Below are positions 52,934 to 60,317 of a stretch of 64,000 nucleotides of DNA, one piece after another. Positions within the stretch are counted from its first letter, which is position 1. Each line of letters starts with the position of its first letter. Source of the stretch: G963676795 sp963677215. Its GTDB lineage: Bacteria > Desulfobacterota > Desulfuromonadia > Desulfuromonadales > Geopsychrobacteraceae. The DNA is taken from contig OY781919.1 in the NCBI GenBank assembly GCA_963677215.1, forward strand, positions 1,426,001 to 1,490,000. Reading direction: 5' to 3'. Position numbers and translations under genes: made by a program. A model generated the notes under the pieces. It had not been told where the DNA came from and ran no database searches. It saw only the letters and a list, made by a program, of their open reading frames with translations.

Positions 52934-53698
52934 TTAGGGCACAAACAGGTCGTAGGCGCATTTGATCAACAGCAGAAAGAGAACAAAGCGAAAGACCGGG
53001 ACGACAATCCGGTCGGCGTTTTTCAGAACCAGGCCGCTGCCGAGCCAGTTTCCACAGATCGAACCGGCTATAGCGACACCGGCCACCTGCCAGAGGATCT
53101 GTCCGTTGAAGAGAAAGAAGACAAAGGCCGCCAGGTTGGAGGCGTAATTGACAATCCGGGCATTGGCACTGGCCTGACGCGGGGTCATGCGCAGGAAGAC
53201 CATGAAACTGAGTAGCAGGAAGGTTCCGGTGCCGGGACCAAAGATGCCGTCGTAGCCACCGATGATCAGTCCGGCCAGGGCTGAACGCAGGGCGATTTGG
53301 GGCGCTGTCAGAGTATCCAGCCGGTCGGCGGCAACCACATGGCGACTCTGTAGAAAGAACAGTAGTGGAATGACAACCAGCAGGATAATGAACAGAGATT
53401 CACGCGACAGGAATCGAGACAGAGAGGCGCCGATCGCCGAGCCGATCAGGGCGGCAACAATGGCATAGCCTACGGTTTTCCACAGGATCGTCCGGTTGCG
53501 GACATAGCGGAACACAGCGATAGTGGTTCCTGTCGAGCTGACGCATTTATTGGTACCGAGCAGCAGGTCGGCAGGCAGCCCGAGCGCCAGATAGGTCGGA
53601 ACCGAGATCAGCCCGCCGCCCCCGGCAATCGAATCGATGAATCCGGAAAAGCCGATCAGGATAAACAGCAGCAGGTATTGCCAGAGTGCAAATTCCAC
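52934..53698 (-). CDS. TSUP-family (TauE/SafE) membrane permease
   Basis: 254-residue membrane protein with eight hydrophobic helices and the family N-terminal pattern GFIDSIAGGGGLISVP plus the repeat-related GGYDGIFGPGTGTF. Family members export sulfite, sulfonates or other small anions. The start is GTG at 53698 with GAGG 8 nt upstream. Substrate unknown; the nearby genes give no clue. Confidence 0.9.
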   Translation of the reverse strand: MEFALWQYLLLFILIGFSGFIDSIAGGGGLISVPTYLALGLPADLLLGTNKCVSSTGTTIAVFRYVRNRTILWKTVGYAIVAALIGSAIGASLSRFLSRESLFIILLVVIPLLFFLQSRHVVAADRLDTLTAPQIALRSALAGLIIGGYDGIFGPGTGTFLLLSFMVFLRMTPRQASANARIVNYASNLAAFVFFLFNGQILWQVAGVAIAGSICGNWLGSGLVLKNADRIVVPVFRFVLFLLLIKCAYDLFVP

Positions 53699-53826
53699 GC
53701 GGGGAGCCTCTTTGGTTGAAATGGGTATATCGCAATCTGATAAATTTTTGCCGGGACGTCAAGGAAAACACCGGTTGATATGATGCCGATGGCAGTGGTC
53801 GCTGTGGGTGAGGGATGTTTTTTCGA

Positions 53827-55071
53827 TCAGTTCAGCACAACGCGGTTGCGCCCGGCATTTTTGGCTTGGTAGAGTAGTTCATCGGCGAGCGAGATTGTTT
53901 TGTCGAGGGTTTCACTCAGCTGGTTATTGACGCCGATTGAGACGCTGACTCGGATTTCATTACTGTCACAACCAATGGCGTGGTTGAAGATCCTGGTTCT
54001 CAGTTCATTGAAAACGCGTTCCCGGTGCTCAGGATCGAGATTGCTGGTCATGACGATGAACTCTTCACCGCCCAGCCTGGCAACCAGGTCCGACGAACGG
54101 AAGCTGCTGTTAAGAATGGTCGCTACCTGTTGAATGACCATGTCGCCGCAGCTGTGACCGTAGGTGTCGTTGATCTTCTTGAAGTGGTCGATATCGATCA
54201 TGGCGATGTCGATCTTCAGGTTGTCGCGCTTGGCATTATTGAACAGCTTTTCTGCAACCTGGAAGAAATGACGCCTGTTGAAAAGTCCGGTCAGAACGTC
54301 CTTGTAGGCAGCATCCCGCAACTGTTCCATCTGGAACAACATCTCCACGTTTTGGTTGACCCGCCAGATCAACTCCTCTTCAAAGTAGGGTTTGTTGATG
54401 AAGTCGTTGGCACCGCGTTTGAGAAACTGGGCCGAGAGCAGTGGGTTTCCGTGTGCCGACATGCCGATGATGGAAACTCTGTCCATCGGGTGATACTTCC
54501 GAATCGCCGCCGTCAGCTCAAAACCGTTCATGCGCGGCATATTGAAGTCGGTCAGGACCAGTTTGATTTCGGGGTGGGCGTTCAGCTTCTCCATCGCCTC
54601 GCTACCATCATGCGCTTCAATGACCTTGAATTTCTGATTTTCCAGGATCTTCCTGGTCATGTCACGGGTCAGGTTGGAATCCTCCACGAGCAGAATCTCG
54701 ACATGCTTGTTGCGCAGGAAGCGGCCGATGGTACTGGCCAGCAGATCCAGGGTATGCGGACCCTTGATGATGTAGTCGATGACCTTTTTTTCGAGGATTT
54801 TATCCCGGGTCTGATCGTTCATTCTGCCTGTGACAACGACGATTGGGATGGCATAGCTGTTGACCAGGTCGACGATTTCTCCATCTGGAGAGCCAGGCAG
54901 AGTCAGATCGAGAATGACCAGTTCGTAATCTGTTGTTTTTCCAGCCAGAAGAGTCATGGCCTCTTCATAACTGCGACAAACGTCCGATTCAATCCAGAAG
55001 TCTCTGTAGATCCTGTTTTTCAACAGGTTGACAAACATATTGCTGTCTTCAACGATCAGGATTTTTTTCAT
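53827..55071 (-). CDS. Diguanylate cyclase with two receiver domains (PleD-like)
   Basis: 414-residue cytoplasmic response regulator. REC1 about 1-120 (IVEDSN, acceptor D in VILDLTLPG), REC2 about 127-245 (LLVEDSN, acceptor D in VLTDFNMPRMNG), GGDEF domain about 265-414 with active site GGEEF and an RSSD inhibitory site 5 residues upstream. It should make c-di-GMP under phosphorylation control with product inhibition. Divergent from the sigma-54 activator with a 274-bp gap in which I recognise no site. Confidence 0.93.
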   Translation of the reverse strand: MKKILIVEDSNMFVNLLKNRIYRDFWIESDVCRSYEEAMTLLAGKTTDYELVILDLTLPGSPDGEIVDLVNSYAIPIVVVTGRMNDQTRDKILEKKVIDYIIKGPHTLDLLASTIGRFLRNKHVEILLVEDSNLTRDMTRKILENQKFKVIEAHDGSEAMEKLNAHPEIKLVLTDFNMPRMNGFELTAAIRKYHPMDRVSIIGMSAHGNPLLSAQFLKRGANDFINKPYFEEELIWRVNQNVEMLFQMEQLRDAAYKDVLTGLFNRRHFFQVAEKLFNNAKRDNLKIDIAMIDIDHFKKINDTYGHSCGDMVIQQVATILNSSFRSSDLVARLGGEEFIVMTSNLDPEHRERVFNELRTRIFNHAIGCDSNEIRVSVSIGVNNQLSETLDKTISLADELLYQAKNAGRNRVVLN

Positions 55072-55345
55072 AGCGAACCTGTGCTTTGTATTGACGTTTG
55101 AGAATACTAATCTAAGTTATTGTTAATGTTTGTGCAAGGGGTTTGTTAGCGATTTTTTCATCGGAGCCAAGCTAGAGAGATATAATCATTTAAAATACTT
55201 TTATAAGTTTTCAGGTATGTTGTTTTTTTTGTTACATTTTTTGGGAGTCAATCTGTTAACTTTTTAACTGCCTGTAAGTTCCGTTTTGAGCTCAAAGACA
55301 TAGAGAATCACTTTTCGGCGAACGGCAGATCATGATTTCAGAAGA

Positions 55346-56806
55346 TTGAATATACAGAGAACCTATCTTGCGAGGATTATAGAATTGGTTAATCAGGACA
55401 AACTCTTCCCGGAAAACCCATTACTGATCATTGATGATGAGCCTTCCTGGCTGAAAAGCATGGCCTTGTCACTCAAGGCTTTTGCCAACATTACCAATAT
55501 TGTCTTCTGTCAGGACAGCCGGGAGGCTGAGAAGATGCTTGCGCAGAAAAGGTATTCGCTGGTGCTGCTGGATCTGACGATGCCTTATCTTAGCGGGGAG
55601 CTTTTACTGAAGGATATCTCTGAAAAACACCCGGATTTACCAGTGATTGTCGTCAGCGGCATGAACCAGATTGAAACAGCTATCAACTGTATCAAGTCGG
55701 GAGCCTTCGACTTTTTTGTCAAAACCGATGATCGGCAACGGATTATCAACGGCATCCTCAATGCGTTGAAGCAATCAGAGCAAAGACAGGAGAACCAGCG
55801 GCTGGCTGAGAGTCTGCTGTTTGATGCGGTTCCGGATCATGCGGCTTTTTCCGGAATCATCACAATCAATGAAAAGATGCAGCGTATCCTCGCCTATCTG
55901 TCGGCCGTTTCGTCGAGCCGAGAGCCGCTGTTGATTCAGGGAGAGAGTGGAACCGGAAAGGAATTGATTGCCCGGGCTTTGCACCAGTTCGGTTATGCCG
56001 ACCGTCCTCTTGTTGCGGTCAATGTTGCGGGGCTGGACGATATGGTTTTCAGCGATACCCTCTTCGGGCATGTCAAGGGTGCCTATACCAGTGCCGAGGG
56101 CCTGCGCAAAGGGATGGTTGAAGAGGCCGGAGACGGCGTACTTTTTCTCGATGAAATTGGTGATTTGTCAGCGGCGTCACAGGTCAAACTCCTTCGCCTG
56201 CTTCAGGAGGGGGAATATTATCCGCTCGGCAGCGACAAACCGAAAAAATGTCGTGCCCGTATCGTGGTAGCAACGAATCTTGATCTGCAGCACAAAGAAG
56301 CGGAAGGGGCATTTCGCCGGGACCTGCTGTTCCGTCTGAGTACGCATCGTATCGAGCTGCTGCCTTTGCGAGAACGCAAAGAAGATATTCCTTATCTTCT
56401 CGACTTCTTTCTCAACGAAGCGGCCTCGGCTGCTGGCAAGAAAACGCCGACATATCCTCCCGAGCTGCTGACCCTCCTGAATGCTTATCATTTCCCGGGG
56501 AATATTCGGGAAATGAAGGCGATGGTCCATGATGCCGTCAGCGTTCATGCCAAAGGGGTTCTGTCTCTTGAACGCTTTAAGGAAGCGATCGCGGTTTCCG
56601 GATCTGCGCTGTCGGAAGAGGCGCTGACCGTGCCTTTGTCCCAGCTGCATATCAAGTTCCCGGAAAGATTGCCGACCATTAAGGATATGACGCGTCTGCT
56701 GATTGCTGAAGCCCTGGAGCGTACCGGGGGGAACCAGTCGCAGGCAGCCCAGTTGCTCGGCATCACCCATCAGGCCCTGAACCAGAGGTTGAAGAAATTA
56801 TCCTGA
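55346..56806 (+). CDS. Sigma-54-type response regulator with altered GAFTGA loop
   Basis: 486-residue NtrC-like protein: receiver (acceptor D76 in VLLDLTMP; K126 followed by T, not P), AAA+ domain (GESGTGKE, FLDEI, FRRDLLFRL) and a Fis-type helix-turn-helix (QSQAAQLLGITHQALNQRL). The sigma-54 contact loop is GAYTSA instead of GAFTGA: F to Y is tolerated in the family, but G to S at position 5 is unusual. The start is a TTG with a weak ribosome site, so the true start is uncertain. It lies just upstream of a shared operator and -24/-12 promoter of chemoreceptor genes, which it probably controls. Confidence 0.88.
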   Translation: MNIQRTYLARIIELVNQDKLFPENPLLIIDDEPSWLKSMALSLKAFANITNIVFCQDSREAEKMLAQKRYSLVLLDLTMPYLSGELLLKDISEKHPDLPVIVVSGMNQIETAINCIKSGAFDFFVKTDDRQRIINGILNALKQSEQRQENQRLAESLLFDAVPDHAAFSGIITINEKMQRILAYLSAVSSSREPLLIQGESGTGKELIARALHQFGYADRPLVAVNVAGLDDMVFSDTLFGHVKGAYTSAEGLRKGMVEEAGDGVLFLDEIGDLSAASQVKLLRLLQEGEYYPLGSDKPKKCRARIVVATNLDLQHKEAEGAFRRDLLFRLSTHRIELLPLRERKEDIPYLLDFFLNEAASAAGKKTPTYPPELLTLLNAYHFPGNIREMKAMVHDAVSVHAKGVLSLERFKEAIAVSGSALSEEALTVPLSQLHIKFPERLPTIKDMTRLLIAEALERTGGNQSQAAQLLGITHQALNQRLKKLS

Positions 56807-56822
56807 CGAGATAGTTAAAAAG

Positions 56823-56860
56823 GATGCAATGTTTGTTGCAGAGTCAATAAATATTGCATC
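56823..56860 (+). promoter_or_regulatory. Operator upstream of the first chemoreceptor gene
   Basis: Imperfect inverted repeat GATGCAATGTTTGTTG / CAATAAATATTGCATC (14 of 16 pairs), centre 56841.5, beginning 16 bp after the activator gene's stop. Half-site and geometry match the 59579-59618 palindrome: ATGCAAT begins 17.5 bp from the centre in both. The centre is about 167 bp upstream of the -24 GG. Confidence 0.7.
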
Positions 56861-57005
56861 TTGATTAGACTTTACCAATATCACGCTCTTATCAGCCATT
56901 CCTTCCTAACTATATCAATTTTTATTGCAACCCTTTATCTCCCGTACTTTTTCGTTGTTAGTTTTTAACTAGCTGAAACTATGTTAACTTTTTGAAAATA
57001 ATTAG

Positions 57006-57023
57006 CTGGCACTAATTGTGCAA
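57006..57023 (+). promoter_or_regulatory. -24/-12 (sigma-54) promoter of the first chemoreceptor gene
   Basis: CTGGCACTAATTGTGCAA: TGGCAC, 5-bp spacer, GTGCA, with the diagnostic GG-N10-GC. It is about 100 bp upstream of the start codon. The rest of the 317-bp gap holds the operator and AT-rich sequence. Confidence 0.8.
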
Positions 57024-57123
57024 GTATCATGGTTGTTCTACGGTAAATATTTGATATTTCGCCTCTGCAGGCGGTCGCTTCGATCGGTTTGATGGCGTGC
57101 AGTTCACACATGGGAGTATTTGT

Positions 57124-59463
57124 ATGTTTAAAAAACTTAAAATTGGAACGAAAAACTATCTTCTCGCCGGATCGATTCTGGTGCTCATGCTCATTACGCT
57201 GGTCTGGGGGATTAATGGCCTGACCACCACCGTTCATAACGGGGAGGAGATGGCTGCCGGCAATGCCCTGCGGGGTGAGCTACTCGCCCGCGAGGTTGAC
57301 CACCTGAACTGGGTGAAAACGGTTTCGACCTTTTTGAGCGACGAAAATATCACCGAGCTTAATGTGCAGATGGACCACACCCAGTGCGCATTGGGGAAAT
57401 GGCTTTACGGGGATGGGAGGCGAGACGCCGAACTTCTGGTTCCCGCACTCGCAACCGACCTGAAGGCTTTGGAAACACCACACAAGCATCTGCACGAAAC
57501 AGCCATCAAGATCAAGGATGTTTATAAGGCGGCCGATCCGAATCTGCCACAGTTTTTAACCAAGAAAGAACTTGATCACATGGTCTGGGTCAGTGCCGTT
57601 CAGAACGCGATTATTGCTGGGGATGCCAACCTGGATGTGCAGTTTGACCATAAACTTTGCGGTTTCGGAAAATTTCTTTACGGCGAGGAAGGTCGTAAAG
57701 CGGCCCTTGGTAATCCAGAAATCGCCCGTATTCTGGAAGAAATCAAGGAGCCACATGAGGCTCTCCATAAGCATGGGGAACAGATCAAGCAACTGCTTGC
57801 CGCCGGAAGACAGAACGAGGCCAAGGCTTACTTTGAGGCCAATATAACTCCAAATCTGCAGCGCACATCGGCTCTGCTTAAAGAAGCTGATCACCTAGCA
57901 ACGGCAGCTTTGAGCGGGCAGAAAGAGGCCAACCGAATCTTTGCCCAGGAGACACAGAAGAACCTGAAAGAGGTCCAGGGACTGATGCACGGGCTGATCA
58001 AGACTGCTGCAGACAATATTATGTCGGATGATCAGATGATCGCTTCCGCAGTCCAGACCCGGTCAGCGATTGTCACGATCGGTATTGTTGCCCTGTTTAT
58101 TGGTATTGGCCTGGCCTGGCTGATTTCTCGGAGTATTACCAAGCCGCTGCATCGAGCCTTTGCGGTTGTCGCCCAGTATGGGAAGGGAGACACCAGCGAC
58201 CAGAGCCTGCCGATGGGCGAGCACGTCAACTGTTCCAGTCTCAATAACTGCGGTCAGAAAAACTGTCCGAGTTACGGTCTTGAGGGGAATTGCTGGGTAG
58301 AGACCGGAAGCTTCGGTCCGAACCCGGTGTGTGTCAAGCTGACCAACGGTACCTTCAGTGATTGCCGTCAGTGCAAGGTCTTCAAGGCCAAGGATGAAAT
58401 CACCGAGCTGGGGTCGGTTCTGGTCGGCATGGCCAAAAGCCTGCAGGGCCGCAGTGAGCTGGCCGAAGCAATCGCACAGGGCGACCTGACCCACGATGTC
58501 CAGGTGAGCTCGGCGAATGATCAGCTTGGTCATGCCCTTAAAACCATGCTTGAAGGTCTTCGCGATATGGTCGGAAATATCCAGGTTGCTGGTGAGCAGA
58601 TTGCAACCGGAGCCGGGCAGGTGTCAGACGCCAGCCAGGCATTGTCGCAGGGCGCTACCGAATCGGCCAGTTCACTGGAAGAGGTGACCGCTTCGATGAA
58701 TCTGATGGCCGGCCAGGTCAGAACCAATGCCGAGAACGCCAGTACCGCCAACCAGTTGTCGAGCGAATCGAAGCAGGCGGCTGAAAAAGGTGACAAGCAG
58801 ATGGCCGAGATGGTCCAGTCGATGGAGGAGATCAACCAGGCCGGGCAGAATATCAGCAAGATTATCAAGGTGATCGACGAGATTGCCTTCCAGACCAACC
58901 TGCTGGCGCTGAACGCCGCCGTTGAGGCGGCCCGGGCTGGTCAACACGGAAAAGGCTTTGCCGTGGTTGCCGAAGAGGTCCGAAACCTGGCTGCCCGTAG
59001 TGCCAAGGCCGCTGAAGAGACGGCTGAACTGATCGAAGGCTCAGTGGCTCTGACCGATCGTGGTGCCCAGATGGCCAAACAGACGGCGGTAGCTCTTAAG
59101 GAGATCATGGAAGGGACGAATAAGGTTTCCGACCTGCTTGAAGAGATCGCGGCTGCGTCGAATGAGCAGGCGCAGGGAATCAGCCAGGTAACCACCGGCC
59201 TTTCTCAAATCGACCAGGTGACCCAGCAGAACACCGCCAGTGCCGAGGAGAGTGCTGCGGCTTCCGAAGAGCTGTCGGGGCAGGCAATGCAACTGCGTGA
59301 AATGCTCAAGCGCTTTGTCCTGCGCAAGGATGATCAGGTTCAACAGGTCAGCTATGTCTCCGGAGGTGTTCAGACGGGCTCGTGGGGAGGCCGTGCGCCT
59401 CAGATGAAACTGGCCATGAGACAGCAGATATCTCTTGATGACGATGAGTTTGGAAAGTTCTGA
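57124..59463 (+). CDS. Methyl-accepting chemotaxis protein with two periplasmic CZB-like domains and Cys-rich HAMP insert
   Basis: 779-residue chemoreceptor. TM1 about 12-33; a periplasmic region with two zinc-binding-like (CZB) repeats whose ligands are H60, C88, H120, H124 and H152, C179, H211, H215; TM2 about 315-336; HAMP interrupted by a Cys-rich segment with C370, C376, C381, C390, C403, C414 and C417 before its DEITELG motif; a second HAMP-like part; and a signalling domain with the hairpin tip EIAFQTNLLALNAAVEAARA. The C-terminus DDEFGKF fits a CheR-docking pentapeptide (F-x-x-F). ATG at 57124 follows GGGAG. Zinc or redox sensing is inferred. Confidence 0.92.
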   Translation: MFKKLKIGTKNYLLAGSILVLMLITLVWGINGLTTTVHNGEEMAAGNALRGELLAREVDHLNWVKTVSTFLSDENITELNVQMDHTQCALGKWLYGDGRRDAELLVPALATDLKALETPHKHLHETAIKIKDVYKAADPNLPQFLTKKELDHMVWVSAVQNAIIAGDANLDVQFDHKLCGFGKFLYGEEGRKAALGNPEIARILEEIKEPHEALHKHGEQIKQLLAAGRQNEAKAYFEANITPNLQRTSALLKEADHLATAALSGQKEANRIFAQETQKNLKEVQGLMHGLIKTAADNIMSDDQMIASAVQTRSAIVTIGIVALFIGIGLAWLISRSITKPLHRAFAVVAQYGKGDTSDQSLPMGEHVNCSSLNNCGQKNCPSYGLEGNCWVETGSFGPNPVCVKLTNGTFSDCRQCKVFKAKDEITELGSVLVGMAKSLQGRSELAEAIAQGDLTHDVQVSSANDQLGHALKTMLEGLRDMVGNIQVAGEQIATGAGQVSDASQALSQGATESASSLEEVTASMNLMAGQVRTNAENASTANQLSSESKQAAEKGDKQMAEMVQSMEEINQAGQNISKIIKVIDEIAFQTNLLALNAAVEAARAGQHGKGFAVVAEEVRNLAARSAKAAEETAELIEGSVALTDRGAQMAKQTAVALKEIMEGTNKVSDLLEEIAAASNEQAQGISQVTTGLSQIDQVTQQNTASAEESAAASEELSGQAMQLREMLKRFVLRKDDQVQQVSYVSGGVQTGSWGGRAPQMKLAMRQQISLDDDEFGKF

Positions 59464-59471
59464 ACATGGTG

Positions 59472-59506
59472 AAAAAAACGGCCTCTCGAATAGAGGCCGT
59501 TTTTTT
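59472..59506 (+). terminator. Rho-independent terminator after the first chemoreceptor
   Basis: Stem ACGGCCTCT / AGAGGCCGT with a 5-nt loop, flanked by A7 and T7; bidirectional. Confidence 0.93.
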
Positions 59507-59578
59507 GTCAAACTTTCAGCAATGGAAAATATATATAAATGTTAAGTTTCTGTAAATATTGAGAAATATCAATTTCAT

Positions 59579-59618
59579 TCATGCAATATTTCTTGCAACT
59601 GCAAGAAATATTGCATGA
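59579..59618 (+). promoter_or_regulatory. Perfect 40-bp palindromic operator upstream of the second chemoreceptor unit
   Basis: Perfect 19-bp arms (left TCATGCAATATTTCTTGCA) around a 2-nt AC spacer, centre 59598.5, about 162 bp upstream of the -24 GG. Same half-site and spacing as the site at 56823-56860. The remainder of this 349-bp gap is AT-rich apart from the terminator and promoter listed. Confidence 0.75.
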
Positions 59619-59758
59619 TCCGTAACAGCCGAAGTTTGGCTGGTTATAGAGATTTTCAGTTTTTAATATCAACCTGCCTTGCACCCCTTTTCAGTCAATT
59701 TTCTTTCTGTATCCTTCACAAGCCCAGCAAAATAAATAGATTGGCAAAATATTATTGG

Positions 59759-59775
59759 CTGGTATTAATTTTGCT
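59759..59775 (+). promoter_or_regulatory. -24/-12 (sigma-54) promoter of the second chemoreceptor unit
   Basis: CTGGTATTAATTTTGCT: GG-N10-GC with a perfect TTGCT -12 box and a weaker -24 box. The TAATT spacer matches the promoter at 57006. It lies 37 bp before the receiver-like gene. Confidence 0.7.
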
Positions 59776-59812
59776 GAGTGTTCTGTGTAACTTAGAGATT
59801 GGAAGGTAAGTC

Positions 59813-60193
59813 ATGGCGAGTATTCTGTTTTTTGATCCGGATAAAGTCTGGATAGGGCAATTAAAGAGAATGTTAAAGCATACAGGCTATCAGATGACAG
59901 TGTCGCGAAGTATGGAAGAAGCCTGTTGCTGGCTGACCGCAGACAGGTATCGGCTCGTTGATTTCGATTTATTGCTGTTGAGCAATATGCCTGAGGGGAC
60001 AAGAGAGAGCGAATTTTTACTTGCTCTGGCTGATGAATCGACCTTGCCGGTTGTACTGATCCACAATGACGGTGACCACTATGAGGATTGGTACAAGGAA
60101 AAAATAATTTTGTGTTCTCCAGATGAACTGATGCGTTGTCTGGAGATGTGTCTGGGACGGGTTGAGTGCAAAGGGCAAGAGGAATTTGTGTGA
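59813..60193 (+). CDS. Degenerate receiver-like protein
   Basis: 126-residue soluble protein with a CheY-like strand-helix pattern (ASILFFDPDKVWIGQLKRML opening) but LLLLSNMPEG where the phospho-acceptor aspartate is expected, and no conserved lysine motif. It lies directly upstream of the second chemoreceptor and behind the sigma-54 promoter. It may act as a phosphorylation-independent adaptor. It resembles, in kind, the degenerate receiver at 23139-23582. GGAAGG lies upstream of the ATG. Confidence 0.65.
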   Translation: MASILFFDPDKVWIGQLKRMLKHTGYQMTVSRSMEEACCWLTADRYRLVDFDLLLLSNMPEGTRESEFLLALADESTLPVVLIHNDGDHYEDWYKEKIILCSPDELMRCLEMCLGRVECKGQEEFV

Positions 60194-60317
60194 TGGCTGA
60201 AATTGAGATTCGGGAGCCTGGATTCTGCTCGAGGGCCAAAGCTGAACAACGATGAACTCATTCAAAAACGTAGCAATGTTGTTAGACCAGTATATTACGA
60301 ACTAGAGGAGAGTACGT

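Noticed and set aside
53980..55101. 373-codon plus-strand frame opposite the diguanylate cyclase gene
   Set aside because: The minus-strand frame has clear receiver and GGDEF motifs; the plus-strand product has none and no ribosome site.
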